The notes: generated by a model not told the origin, from the sequence alone. A DNA stretch of 64,000 nucleotides from Lachnospira sp. UBA4346 (GCA_002394205.1 DGTC01000068.1:124001-188000); one strand, 5' to 3'; numbered from the stretch's first letter, positions 53,789 to 63,448 are shown. Numbers and translations are program-made.

Positions 53789-54832
53789 CTATGAAAATGT
53801 TTTCAACAAAGTATATAACTTCTGCGCACTGTTTGCCCAGCTATACTGTGCAAGCACCTGTTCTGCTCCATGCACCGGCTCCTGCATCAGTTCTTTCAGA
53901 TTCACATACGGATCTTCCGGTGAAATATAGTGTGCCGCACCTTGAAAAATCTCAGGGAGACTGGCAACATCTGATACAATTACCTGTGCCCCTGTACTTA
54001 ATGCCTCTAACGGCGGAATTCCGAATCCCTCATAAAACGAAGGGAAAATAAATGCCCTACAATGCTTCATCAGTGTCTTTGCAAGTACATCGGATGCAAA
54101 GCCAACATAAATCACATTCGGATACTTGTGAAAATCTATGGTCCTGTCAAGCCCTTTTCCGGCAATCACAAATGTTTCCTCTGGATTTGCTCTGGAACAT
54201 TCCATCACCCATTGTGCATTTTTGTTCTTATTGGCTGAAGTCATGGTAAAATAATATTTTTTTGGCTCAATACCCGGATATTGTGTTAATAATGTATCAT
54301 CCGTTTGAACCTTATCAAAATGCTGCCAGCCATTTCCAATAACTTCTATCCGGTCGGATTCAATTCCTAACAGTTCTTCAATTCTGCACTTAGAAAATTC
54401 TGATACCGTAATAATCTTTTTGGCTCGTTTTGCAATCCGACGGTATATCTGAAGAAACCACGCACGTTCTTCCTGTGGAAATTCATTCACCATCGGATAG
54501 AACTCTTCTGATTCTGCATAACACACATCATGCAGACATACAATTCCTTTGCGTGCAAGCACAGATACTTCATTACATAAATTTACCGGAATATATCCAT
54601 GAATCCGTGCATACATTCCAAATACCACCTGTGTCCAATGCCGGTACTGATTGGACTGTATCACTGTAATATTCTTATATTGCGGCACTTCTTTCGCATC
54701 TTTGGGAACGAGAATCGCAATCGTTAAATCTTCACAAATCCGATCCAGTTCCCGAAGAATCTGAAATGCATATCGGTCAATTCCCGTCGACATCGATGAC
54801 AGAAAATGTCCATCTATCAGATATTTATTCAT
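53789..54832 (-). CDS. GT4 family glycosyltransferase
   Basis: About 347 residues. It starts YLIDGHFLSSMSTGIDRYA, like mannosyl/rhamnosyl transferases of the WbdA or RfbF class. VCLHDVCYAE, KIITVSEFSK, NGWQHF, YFTMTSANKNKN and IFPSFYEGFGIPPLEALSTG (EX7E motif) follow. The reading frame reaches 54880, but GGGAGG lies 5-6 bases before the ATG at 54832, which also matches the family's beginning. It probably builds part of the operon I polymer. Donor identity (GDP-mannose or GDP-D-rhamnose) is plausible but unproven. Confidence 0.85.
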   Translation of the reverse strand: MNKYLIDGHFLSSMSTGIDRYAFQILRELDRICEDLTIAILVPKDAKEVPQYKNITVIQSNQYRHWTQVVFGMYARIHGYIPVNLCNEVSVLARKGIVCLHDVCYAESEEFYPMVNEFPQEERAWFLQIYRRIAKRAKKIITVSEFSKCRIEELLGIESDRIEVIGNGWQHFDKVQTDDTLLTQYPGIEPKKYYFTMTSANKNKNAQWVMECSRANPEETFVIAGKGLDRTIDFHKYPNVIYVGFASDVLAKTLMKHCRAFIFPSFYEGFGIPPLEALSTGAQVIVSDVASLPEIFQGAAHYISPEDPYVNLKELMQEPVHGAEQVLAQYSWANSAQKLYTLLKTFS

Positions 54833-54880
54833 ATCTGCCTCCCACACTTTCATGCTGCTGCGTTTTCTGGCAGCATCCAT

Positions 54881-56131
54881 TTATCCATTCTTTTGTAAAT
54901 CTGCTTCTAACTCACTGAAAAAACGTTTGTATTTATCCACAATAACATCCCATGCAAAATGATCCATTACATAGTCATGTCCATTTTTACCCATCTGGTC
55001 TGCTTCTTCCTTGTGTGTCAGAATATATTCTACAGTTCCTGCAAAATCAAAATAGCTGTTAAAATACAAACCACCGTCTGAGCATGATACAAAGTTTCTG
55101 GTTACATCACAATGTTCATGTACAAGCACCGGTCTGTTGCAGAGCCAGCTCTCCATAATAACAAATGAAAAGCTCTCATTTTTAGATGGCTGACATAACA
55201 ATTCTGCTGCCCCATACGCATCATATTTATCCTGAATATCCACAAATCCCAAATCAATGACGCTGTCCTTAATCTCTGACGGAATCTCTATGTCTCCGCC
55301 GCCAATTAATACCAGCTTCAACGCTGCACGCTGCTGTGCCGTAATTCCCTCTTGATTTCCATTTCCAATATGTTCATCGCCCTGTTTAAAGCGTTTGAAG
55401 TAATTCAATAATGTATAAATATTCTTTCCGGCATCTTTTCGGCCTGCATAAAGAATAAATGGATCTTTTATGTTAAATTTTTCACGAAAACGTGCTGCAT
55501 CATACGTCAGATTCGTATCTACGCCAAGTCCCATCACTTCTGTTTTCATATGATGAATATCATAGAGCTTCTCTGTCAAATCCTCTTCCGGCTGTGCATT
55601 AAATAACATTCCGGCAACCTCCGAGTAGAGCTTGCGGAATGACTTCATATGTGCGTAACTTTCATCGTGGAAACAAGGAATCAGCACCGATTTCTTCGGA
55701 CATGCAGATACACCCCAGTACGTTGTTCCAAACATATATGGAATATATACGAAAAAGGAATAGTCCTCCTGATGTTCTTTAATATAATCATACAGCTTCG
55801 GACTGTTAATCATTTCTTTATGAAAGGTTTCTTCTTCCTGTGGTGTCAGTGCAGACTTATTGATAAGTTTCGCATTGACTGCATCGAATGCCGCAACATT
55901 TCTTTTGCGAATTGGAAAACGGCGAATTGGAATTCCTTTCTTACTTTTATATTCGCCCGGCTTGTAGAAATCCTTATTCCAGTCTGCTGTAAATTTCTCT
56001 ACGGTTGTCGTAAGAATCTCCACATCCATACCGGCTTCAAACAAATGATCTGAAATTCCCCGAAGGGCTGCTTCCGCACCACCCGGAATATTATCTCCGT
56101 ACCATGGCACAACGAATGCTAATGTCTTCAT
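54881..56131 (-). CDS. GT4 family glycosyltransferase (tandem paralogue 1)
   Basis: The 416-residue GT-B enzyme begins TLAFVVPWYGDNIPGGAE, where the GGAE loop binds the acceptor/phosphate side. PCFHDESYAHM and FILYAGRKDAGKN follow, then DLGFVDIQDKYDAYGAAELL and QPSKNESFSFVIMESWL as the EX7E donor site. It resembles the next gene upstream (56132) in opening, in HDE block and in overall layout, suggesting an old tandem duplication. It starts directly at that gene's stop (TAAATG). AGGTGG is inside the upstream gene. Role: addition of one sugar in the operon I glycan. Confidence 0.85.
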   Translation of the reverse strand: MKTLAFVVPWYGDNIPGGAEAALRGISDHLFEAGMDVEILTTTVEKFTADWNKDFYKPGEYKSKKGIPIRRFPIRKRNVAAFDAVNAKLINKSALTPQEEETFHKEMINSPKLYDYIKEHQEDYSFFVYIPYMFGTTYWGVSACPKKSVLIPCFHDESYAHMKSFRKLYSEVAGMLFNAQPEEDLTEKLYDIHHMKTEVMGLGVDTNLTYDAARFREKFNIKDPFILYAGRKDAGKNIYTLLNYFKRFKQGDEHIGNGNQEGITAQQRAALKLVLIGGGDIEIPSEIKDSVIDLGFVDIQDKYDAYGAAELLCQPSKNESFSFVIMESWLCNRPVLVHEHCDVTRNFVSCSDGGLYFNSYFDFAGTVEYILTHKEEADQMGKNGHDYVMDHFAWDVIVDKYKRFFSELEADLQKNG

Positions 56132-57313
56132 TTACTTCACCACCTGTTCCACAACATCGACAAATCGATTTACTATCTTATCCCATGTATAATTCTCATT
56201 GACATAATCCACACCATTACGTCCCATGATTTCACGCTCTTTGTCATGAGACAGCAGATAATTGACACAGCCTTCAAATTCATAATAATTCTTATAATAT
56301 AAACCTGCATTGCTTCGGACACAGTGGCCCTTTAATACGTCACACCGTCCGTTGCAAAGTACCGGAACAGACAACGTCATTGCTTCTAATACAACAATCG
56401 AAAGGCTCTCAAATGGAGACGACATAATTAAAAACTCTGCTCCGGACATGACATCGTACTTTTCCTGCTCGCTGACAAATCCAAGACTGATAATATCATC
56501 ACGCTTTGGAATCGGCATAACAGGCTTGCCCATCATAACAAGTTTAATGTCACTGTCATTTTCTTTTTTATAGCGTTCAAAGAATTCAAACAATTCCCGA
56601 CAGCCCTTTGATTCATCAATTCTTCCGGCATAAACCATATATTTTCCCGGTCCATGTTCTTTTTCAAAACGCTTTGAGTCAATCGTTGCCGGCACTTCTA
56701 CACCGCTGCCGCCAAGACCGTCATTATTAATAATATTTGCGTTGCGGAATTTACGTTCCACGAACTTTTTCTCTTCCACTGTCAAATAGAAAAATGCCTT
56801 TGGCATACGAAACAGCGATTCAAATGTCTTTAAATAAATCGGCGGTTCATCATGTGCGGTTGAAATTAAAATTGCCTTATCCTTTACCTTTGGAAGTCCC
56901 TTTACGGTTGTATAATATAAATATGTCATAAAGATAAATGCTTCATAATCCGCTGCATGCTCCTCGATATACTGAATTAACTGTGGCGTATGCGGTCCCT
57001 GTAAATCGAACCACTTGTCTTCCTGCTCTAATGTATGTGGAACATTCCCCATAACCTTCCCACAGTATTTGTTGAACTTATTCAAATTACGCGGTTCATC
57101 TACTGCAAAACGACGTACGGTAACACCGTTAATCTCCTCGACATCGGCTGTGTATTCATTTGCCCACGTTGTGTATTCTACTGCTTTTGTTGTCAGTACT
57201 TCAATATCATAAATATCACTTAAATGCTCAACAAGCTCTCTAGATAATGTCTCTGCACCACCATTTACTTCCAAGCCATAACGCTGTACAACAAATGCCA
57301 ACTTCCTTTTCAT
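56132..57313 (-). CDS. GT4 family glycosyltransferase (tandem paralogue 2)
   Basis: 393 residues: KLAFVVQRYGLEVNGGAETL, VEVLTTK-like EVLTTKAVEYTTW, ISTAHDEPP and YMVYAGRIDESKGCRELFEF. ISLGFVSEQEKYDVMSGAEFLIM and MSSPFESLSIVVLEAMTL give the EX7E motif. The paralogue downstream shares the GGAE opening, the HDE block and the LGFV..Q.KYD block. This indicates related donor sugars, consistent with a run of similar linkages in the polymer. GGAG lies about 10 bases before the ATG. Confidence 0.85.
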   Translation of the reverse strand: MKRKLAFVVQRYGLEVNGGAETLSRELVEHLSDIYDIEVLTTKAVEYTTWANEYTADVEEINGVTVRRFAVDEPRNLNKFNKYCGKVMGNVPHTLEQEDKWFDLQGPHTPQLIQYIEEHAADYEAFIFMTYLYYTTVKGLPKVKDKAILISTAHDEPPIYLKTFESLFRMPKAFFYLTVEEKKFVERKFRNANIINNDGLGGSGVEVPATIDSKRFEKEHGPGKYMVYAGRIDESKGCRELFEFFERYKKENDSDIKLVMMGKPVMPIPKRDDIISLGFVSEQEKYDVMSGAEFLIMSSPFESLSIVVLEAMTLSVPVLCNGRCDVLKGHCVRSNAGLYYKNYYEFEGCVNYLLSHDKEREIMGRNGVDYVNENYTWDKIVNRFVDVVEQVVK

Positions 57314-57319
57314 GAATCT

Positions 57320-58396
57320 TTATCTCCCATCTGCAATGAATTTCAAAAGGTACTTCTGAAATGCTTCTGCAATCTTCTGATTATCAAAATCTGCAAGACG
57401 TTCTCTCTGATTTGCAAGAACCGTCTCTTTTAACTGTTTATCTGTTACAATTTTATCAATCATTCCTGCTGTTTCTGCCGGATTCTTATCCTTTAGAAGA
57501 ATTCCGCTTCCGCCTAAGGTATCTCCAATTGCTGAGGAATCAAATGCAACAATCGGCGTATCAAAACACATCGCTTCTACAAGCGGCACACAGAATCCTT
57601 CATGCTCACTCTGACATAAGAACACATCTGCCAATTTGTAATATGCAAGAATTGCATTAAATTTGATATGTCCCGGAAATACTACATCTTCTAATTCCAA
57701 CGCATTAATATAGCTCTTTAACCGCTGATAGTAGCGTTCCATCCCATTGTGAGAACCTACCAGAATCAGGCGTGATTTTGGATTGTAGAATTTCTTATAA
57801 TAATAAAATGCACGAATGACATCTTCCTGTCTCTTGTTTGGTGCAATTCTTCCTGTAAATAACAGATTTGTATACCCGTCATTATATTTTGCAAGCACCG
57901 CTGCATCCGGCTCTTTTTTGTAGTCATCAAATGGAATTAAAATCGGCAGTACATCAATCTGACAGGTATATCCCATCTGAATCAATTCCTGCTTATTATA
58001 TTCCGAAACTGCCAGACAGTAATCCACCTTATCTGCTAAGTACCGCACACCCTCTAAACCGTCACTGCACAACTGTGTTGCTTTGATGCTGTACGGCTCA
58101 AAAAATGACGGCGGTGTTACATTATGGTATACAACTACCTTGCGGCAGCGATACTCTGCCAATTTGTAATTCAACTTACTGCCTGTTGACAAATGATAAA
58201 TAATAATATCATTTGCACTAAGACGCGGCAGCTTGCTGACATATTTTGCAATTCCCTTCGGAAGTCTGGCATCAATATTTTCTGCATAAATCTCTGTCTT
58301 ATATCCCATGCCTTCGATAACTTTTGACAATGCAAGTGTATCATTACTGACCGCATCCCCAAAAGACAGTGTAGGCAGCATTTGATAAATCTTCAC
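57320..58396 (-). CDS. GT4 family glycosyltransferase
   Basis: 358 residues from a GTG start with GGAGG 7 bases upstream. IYQMLPTLSFGDAVSNDT is a variant acceptor loop seen in WbpY/WbdB-like enzymes. KVVYHNVTPP, CLAVSEYNKQELI, NLLFTGRIAPNKRQEDVI, FPGHIKFNAILAYYKLADVF and CQSEHEGFCVPLVEAM (EX7E) complete the GT-B fold. A close relationship to alpha-mannosyl or D-rhamnosyl transferases is plausible from the opening motif, and the manC-gmd-rmd unit lies downstream. Specificity is inference. Confidence 0.85.
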   Translation of the reverse strand: MKIYQMLPTLSFGDAVSNDTLALSKVIEGMGYKTEIYAENIDARLPKGIAKYVSKLPRLSANDIIIYHLSTGSKLNYKLAEYRCRKVVVYHNVTPPSFFEPYSIKATQLCSDGLEGVRYLADKVDYCLAVSEYNKQELIQMGYTCQIDVLPILIPFDDYKKEPDAAVLAKYNDGYTNLLFTGRIAPNKRQEDVIRAFYYYKKFYNPKSRLILVGSHNGMERYYQRLKSYINALELEDVVFPGHIKFNAILAYYKLADVFLCQSEHEGFCVPLVEAMCFDTPIVAFDSSAIGDTLGGSGILLKDKNPAETAGMIDKIVTDKQLKETVLANQRERLADFDNQKIAEAFQKYLLKFIADGR

Positions 58397-58417
58397 AGCA
58401 TATCCTCCCGACTTATC

Positions 58418-58876
58418 TTACTTTTGTTCATCTTTTAAGAGCTGCGCCTCTAATTCTCTGATACGACGTTCACATTTATAAATTTTTTTCTCAAGTTCCT
58501 CAATTCTGGCATCATCATCGTTAAAACGTCTGACTGTCTGTGCCATCGTAATCGTTGTTAATTCATTAAAACGGTTCTGATCATCCACAAGTGGTTCTAC
58601 ATAGAAGCTGACAATCTTACGAATGACTTTCTTACAGAATGTAATGAGTCCTCCAAGTCCTTTTCTTGTCGATCTGATGTCACGATATGCAAGAATCGTA
58701 CGGCTCTCATCCATTTCTTTTAATTCATCCATATAATCCTTCATATCAAACGGAAGTTCTGTTCCACCTGCCAGACATGCAATATCTCCAAATGGAATTT
58801 CATTATCTGCATATCCTTTTGCTGCAATGTCAGCTCTGATTTCTTTCATAATATCTTCAATATTAATCTGTTCCAC
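58418..58876 (-). CDS. Small coiled-coil protein of the ABC-exporter glycan operon
   Basis: 152 residues, from a GTG with AAGGAG 8 bases upstream. The N-terminus is acidic and helical. The middle has a basic, amphipathic segment (about 68-98: IRSTRKGLGGLITFCKKVIR, then FYVEPL) that looks suited to lie on a membrane. The last 40 residues form a coiled coil (EELEKKIYKCERRIRELEAQ). The basic segment recalls parts found in polysaccharide-operon methyltransferases and chain-terminator proteins, but no catalytic domain is present. It lies between the Wzt-type ATPase and a GT4. A scaffold or length-control role is possible but unproven. Confidence 0.65.
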   Translation of the reverse strand: MEQINIEDIMKEIRADIAAKGYADNEIPFGDIACLAGGTELPFDMKDYMDELKEMDESRTILAYRDIRSTRKGLGGLITFCKKVIRKIVSFYVEPLVDDQNRFNELTTITMAQTVRRFNDDDARIEELEKKIYKCERRIRELEAQLLKDEQK

Positions 58877-58892
58877 GATACTTTCTCCTTAA

Positions 58893-60140
58893 TTATAAAT
58901 TCAGTTCCCAGTTGTGTGGGATTCTTGAAATACCTACATCTGTTACATTCGATACGACTTCGAACTTCATCGCCTGCTTGTAATAATCAACCGGATTGCC
59001 TTCTCCATATTCAATCGTTATATCACACCAATACTGTCCTGGGATTAAATTCAAATCCGTAATAGCCACTTTAAAATTACCGTCTTTTTCCAAATCAAAA
59101 TTCTTCATACGGTCAATTCTGGTATTCGTACCATAACACCACAATCCGTCATTCCGAAAGATTCCAAACCCAAATACCGCATCGGTTACTTTCTGTTCTA
59201 CATGATAATCGAGATCTAAAATCATCTCATCTCCGGTCTTAAATGTTGACTGTTCATTACCGTCTTTATCTAACATTCGAATCGTTGTAAACTTTGCATC
59301 TTCACTGCCGTAACGCTTCTTGTTCTTATTGACATCGTTTCGCTCGTTCATTTCACGAATCTGCATATCCGTACGCTCCCGTTCCAAACGGTCGATACGC
59401 TGCTCATTCATATAATTTAAATATTCCATATGAACATCTTTCGGATTGCCCTCTAATGCAATATGTCCGTCGCGAATCCAGATAGAACGGTCACAAATCT
59501 GCTCAATCTGCCCCAACGAATGAGATACGATAACAATCGTCGTTCCTTCTGCTTTAATCTCTCTTAGTTTGTTAAAACATTTTGCCTGGAAATTGGCATC
59601 ACCTACGGCTAAGATTTCATCAATTAATAAAATATCTGCATCTACATTAATGGCAACAGAAAATGCCAGTCTTGTATACATGCCGGAAGAATACGTACGA
59701 ACCGGATTATCAATATATTCTTCCAACTCTGAGAATCGAATAATATCATCCAATCTGGCATCGATTTCTTTCTTCGTCAAACCAAAAATAGAAGCATTGG
59801 TATAAATATTTTCCCGTCCACTCATATCCGGGTGAAATCCAGCACCTAATTCGATCAAACTTGATACTCTTCCCTGCATCTCAATTTCACCGGAATTCGG
59901 ATAAATAATCTTCGTAAGCATCTTTAATGTGGTACTCTTACCACATCCATTTTTACCTACCAGACCAATTGCTTCTCCTTTTTTCACTTCAAAACTGACA
60001 TTTTTTAATACATCTTTATTTTCATATCTGTTACGCTTCCAGAACAGCATTTTCTCTTTTAATTCTGTTCCTTTGTCGTAATACACTTTAAATGTTTTCG
60101 TAATATTTCTTACTTCTATTGCATTTCTTTCATCCATCAT
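58893..60140 (-). CDS. Polysaccharide ABC exporter ATP-binding subunit with C-terminal domain (second Wzt-type)
   Basis: 415 residues: ATPase part with Walker A GLVGKNGCGKST, signature YSSGMYTRLAFSV, Walker B ILLIDEILAVGD and VIVSHSLGQI. A charged linker (about 245-275) leads to a beta-rich C-terminal domain of about 140 residues (YWCDITIEYGEGN region) of the Wzt_C type. The ATPase domain is nearly the same as that at 36044, while the C-terminal domains differ clearly. This fits export of a different polymer with its own end structure. It pairs with the permease 37 bases upstream. The ribosome site is weak. Confidence 0.9.
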   Translation of the reverse strand: MMDERNAIEVRNITKTFKVYYDKGTELKEKMLFWKRNRYENKDVLKNVSFEVKKGEAIGLVGKNGCGKSTTLKMLTKIIYPNSGEIEMQGRVSSLIELGAGFHPDMSGRENIYTNASIFGLTKKEIDARLDDIIRFSELEEYIDNPVRTYSSGMYTRLAFSVAINVDADILLIDEILAVGDANFQAKCFNKLREIKAEGTTIVIVSHSLGQIEQICDRSIWIRDGHIALEGNPKDVHMEYLNYMNEQRIDRLERERTDMQIREMNERNDVNKNKKRYGSEDAKFTTIRMLDKDGNEQSTFKTGDEMILDLDYHVEQKVTDAVFGFGIFRNDGLWCYGTNTRIDRMKNFDLEKDGNFKVAITDLNLIPGQYWCDITIEYGEGNPVDYYKQAMKFEVVSNVTDVGISRIPHNWELNL

Positions 60141-60177
60141 AATTCTAAACCGGCCTTTCTACCTCAACTTCGCACTT

Positions 60178-60954
60178 TTAGAAATTCTCTGCAAAGCCCT
60201 TCTGGAGCTTACGGAATAACAACTCACCAATTACAATAAATACAACACCTGTACAGAATGCAAGCAGCAATGATGTCAGGTGTGGAATCTGCTTATAATA
60301 CAGAATCTGTCTGTAAATTTCAATAACCGGTGTCAATGGATTCATTCGAAAAATTGGCAGTGCCCAATCCGGAACCATATCGCTTCCGTACATAACGGGT
60401 GTCATATACTGTAATGCCATAACTAAAATACCGAGAATATACTGTAAATCACGTAAATATACCGTCAATGAAGCAACAATTAATGCAATACCAAGACATA
60501 ATATGTACTGTACAATCATAACAACCGGCAGACACAAAACAGCGAGCGGATTGATTCCACGTCCACTAAAAATTAACACGACAAAAATGACAATAAATGT
60601 CAATAACATATTAACAAAACCACTTGTTACCGTTGCAATCGGAAGTACTTCTCGCGGAAAATAAATCTTTTTCACCATATCTTTTTCACGAAGAATACTT
60701 GTTGAGCCATCCTGAACACTCGATGCGAAAAACATCCATGGAACCAGTGCCACGAATAAGAATAAATAATACTGCTCATATCCGGCTCTCATAATAATTG
60801 AGAATACCAGTGTAAATACCATAAGCTGCAGCAATGGATTGATAAATGTCCATAAAAATCCAAGTACAGAGCCTTTATAACGTCCACGTAAATCTTTCTT
60901 AACCAGTGAGAAAATCATCTCTCTGTAATCATATAATTCCTTCAGCTGTTTCAC
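60178..60954 (-). CDS. Polysaccharide ABC exporter permease (second Wzm/TagG-type)
   Basis: About 258 residues and six membrane segments, with SLVKKDLRGRYKGSVLGFLW at the N-terminus and KKIYFPREVLPIATVTSGFVN in the conserved cytoplasmic loop. It is strongly similar to the permease at 37309. An ATG at 60966 exists, but GGAGG lies 5 bases before the GTG at 60954. That GTG overlaps the upstream stop as GTGA, a classic translational coupling, so I prefer it. With the ATPase it forms the exporter for the operon I glycan. Confidence 0.9.
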   Translation of the reverse strand: MKQLKELYDYREMIFSLVKKDLRGRYKGSVLGFLWTFINPLLQLMVFTLVFSIIMRAGYEQYYLFLFVALVPWMFFASSVQDGSTSILREKDMVKKIYFPREVLPIATVTSGFVNMLLTFIVIFVVLIFSGRGINPLAVLCLPVVMIVQYILCLGIALIVASLTVYLRDLQYILGILVMALQYMTPVMYGSDMVPDWALPIFRMNPLTPVIEIYRQILYYKQIPHLTSLLLAFCTGVVFIVIGELLFRKLQKGFAENF

Positions 60955-62246
60955 TTTGCCCTCCATTCTAAAACACCGTTTTGTGCATAGATTTCATTTA
61001 ATCGTTCTTCCACAATCGACACAGAACGTTCCATGCTCAGATGTTTTTTAATATGCGCCTGTGCATTTTCCCGAAGCGTCTGATAAAATGCCTGATCTTC
61101 GTATAATTTTTTCATATACATCGCTGCCTGCGATACATCTGCATCTGCCCAGCGATACCCTTTCTTAAACGGTGGAAGATCCTTTTCTAATTCAATCATC
61201 TGATAATCAACCATGCATGCAACATCGCTGTTCATAAACTCTGTATTGGCAGACCAGTTCGTTGCGATTGTCGGCGTTCCAAGCAACATTGCTTCTGCAA
61301 GCACAAGCCCGAATCCTTCTGCACGATGCAGCGATACGAAAACATCGACACACTTTGTCAGACTGTTGACTTCCTTCTTTGAGAATGTCCCCGTGATGAT
61401 ATAAATATTATCATATCCGTCTAACACCGAATGAATATACTCGATGTCCTTTTGACTCTGCTCTAACTCGTTAATCTTAATAACAATACCGACATCCTTA
61501 TTATCTCTGCCAAATGCCTGCTTAAATGCTGCAATCGTTCCCAGTGGATTCTTACGCTCCATAATACTTCCACTGTCAAACATCATTAAGAACAAAAACT
61601 TGTCCTCCGGAAGTCCGAAGTGCTTTCTGTCAAATGCATCATCAACCGGTGCGCTGATACAATACGGAACCGTACGAACCGGCTTGTCTGTATATTTACG
61701 CAATGTATTTGAAATAAATTCTGCCGGTGTCCAGATTTCATCCACCAGATGAATACTTCCTAACCATTCCTGTGGAAAATCTTCTAACTCCCACAGCCAG
61801 TATGCAATATTATAATGATAATCCCAGTATGCCTTGCCAAGATCCATATAACACAGCGAAAACTCACTGGCATTGACATGAATCAGATTGATTCCGTACG
61901 GAGCTTCTGTGGTAATCTGCGCCTCATAAGTCCTATCGGTCATACTTCCTCCCGGCGGAACAAAAAAGTTATTAATTGTAAAGGCACTTGCACTATTTGT
62001 TAAAATATTTGCAATCAAACGGGTACTCTGTCCTAAGCCATTATCTCCCCGAATATTTCCGACAAGGTTAATTCCCTTGTCAAACCGTTCCGGTTCAAAC
62101 GGTGCAATCTCAACCTGTTCTACATCTTTCATATTCTTTGCGACCACACGTGCTTTCATCGCACGCAAAAACTTCGCTGGCACAATCTTTGTCAACACCG
62201 GTCTTAATGCATTTGCGGTGTCTAATGCAAATTTTGAAAAGCTCAT
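60951..62246 (-). CDS. GT4-type glycosyltransferase with long N-terminal segment
   Basis: 431 residues. A helical N-terminal stretch of about 55 residues precedes NLVGNIRGDNGLGQSTRL, an acceptor loop of WsaF/Kre2-unrelated GT-B enzymes found in rhamnan clusters. YWLWELEDFPQEWLG and EIWTPAEFISNTLRKYT follow, then FLFLMMFDSGSIMERKNP and the EX7E donor site SLHRAEGFGLVLAEAMLLG. Its N-terminal half is typical of enzymes adding mannose or rhamnose to exported O-polysaccharides. It overlaps the permease gene by four bases. AAAGGA lies 5 bases before the ATG. Confidence 0.83.
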   Translation of the reverse strand: MSFSKFALDTANALRPVLTKIVPAKFLRAMKARVVAKNMKDVEQVEIAPFEPERFDKGINLVGNIRGDNGLGQSTRLIANILTNSASAFTINNFFVPPGGSMTDRTYEAQITTEAPYGINLIHVNASEFSLCYMDLGKAYWDYHYNIAYWLWELEDFPQEWLGSIHLVDEIWTPAEFISNTLRKYTDKPVRTVPYCISAPVDDAFDRKHFGLPEDKFLFLMMFDSGSIMERKNPLGTIAAFKQAFGRDNKDVGIVIKINELEQSQKDIEYIHSVLDGYDNIYIITGTFSKKEVNSLTKCVDVFVSLHRAEGFGLVLAEAMLLGTPTIATNWSANTEFMNSDVACMVDYQMIELEKDLPPFKKGYRWADADVSQAAMYMKKLYEDQAFYQTLRENAQAHIKKHLSMERSVSIVEERLNEIYAQNGVLEWRAK

Positions 62247-62293
62247 ATTTATCCTTTCGCTGACACAATGTTCAGCTTACTTTCTCTTGTTTT

Positions 62294-63394
62294 CTATGAT
62301 TCTGTTCCGACATTCTCCTCAATAAATGTACGCACAATATTTCCTAATTTTGCCGGTGCAAACTGTTCCACAACCTCTTTATAAGTCTGCGTACATACAT
62401 CCGAATGAAATTGCAGCATCGCCTGTGCAAGATTCTCAATCTGCGTATGTTCTGAACCGTTTAAATCAAATTCATTGACACATGGTCCAATCAGTTCGTC
62501 ATAAATATCTAAATTACTAATCAGAATCGGCTTACAAAACTTCATTGCCTCAATAACCGGCATTCCAAACCCTTCTGCCTTCGACGGAAATACAAAGCAG
62601 GAACAATTGGCAAACAGCTGATGCTTCTTCTCATGCGTCACATAATCTAAATATTCAATGCCCGGTGTCGCCTGCATCGTTTGCTCTAGGAGCTGCCGAA
62701 TATCCTCTTCCTGCATTTTTCCTGCAAGAATCAGCTTCTTTTCTCCCCCTAACTGTCTGTAACGCGGGTATGCTTTTAATAACAAATCAACACCCTTTCG
62801 TTTCTCCATATTGCCAATATAGAGCAAATATCCTTTATCTGCCGTTTCATACTTTGCCTTATGCGGATTCGCAATAATATATGCGTTACAGTGTGCAATC
62901 TTCTTTGCATTCGGAAATATCTTTTCTGTTGTCTTTCTTGTCTGTTCTGAATTATACAGAATCATATCCGTGTACTTTAATGTCTTTTTTAGGCTGTACT
63001 TAAAATACATGCTGTATATTCTTCCAAAATACTCCACATATTCAATCGGAAACATATCGTGAATTGTAATCATCGTCTTAAAACTTCCTTTTAGGCGAAT
63101 CGGAATCACGGTATTTACTTCCCAAAAAATATCCGGCTGAATCTCATTTAACTGTTTCTGGATAAATGCAAAATATCCATATACGCCGGCACTTCTGTAC
63201 GTAGCTTTTCCCTGCGTGCGTACTTCTACGCCCTGCTTCTCAAAATATTTAATGTATTCACTTTCTGCCACATCCGATAACAGAACAAATTCAAATTCCG
63301 GATATTTTATGAGTTCTTTCAGAAAGTCATTCAAATACATTCCCACGCCACTCGGTCTGCTGCCAAGCGTTCGTGCATCTACTGCAATTTTCAT
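62294..63394 (-). CDS. GT4 family glycosyltransferase, first gene of operon I
   Basis: 366 residues starting IAVDARTLGSRPSGVGMYL, the acceptor loop of WbdA/WbaZ-like mannosyl and rhamnosyl transferases. TIHDMFPIEYVEYF, ILYNSEQTRKTTE, LLYIGNMEKRKGVDLLLKAY and VFPSKAEGFGMPVIEAMKF (EX7E) follow. GAGG precedes the ATG by about 7 bases. A leader of about 130 bases with a strong hairpin separates it from the operon promoter. Context with manC-gmd-rmd suggests a GDP-mannose-derived donor, unproven. Confidence 0.87.
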   Translation of the reverse strand: MKIAVDARTLGSRPSGVGMYLNDFLKELIKYPEFEFVLLSDVAESEYIKYFEKQGVEVRTQGKATYRSAGVYGYFAFIQKQLNEIQPDIFWEVNTVIPIRLKGSFKTMITIHDMFPIEYVEYFGRIYSMYFKYSLKKTLKYTDMILYNSEQTRKTTEKIFPNAKKIAHCNAYIIANPHKAKYETADKGYLLYIGNMEKRKGVDLLLKAYPRYRQLGGEKKLILAGKMQEEDIRQLLEQTMQATPGIEYLDYVTHEKKHQLFANCSCFVFPSKAEGFGMPVIEAMKFCKPILISNLDIYDELIGPCVNEFDLNGSEHTQIENLAQAMLQFHSDVCTQTYKEVVEQFAPAKLGNIVRTFIEENVGTES

Positions 63395-63448
63395 AACAGT
63401 TCCTCATTCTATATTTAAACTTATCGGTCTTTTTCATTATTGCCATAT

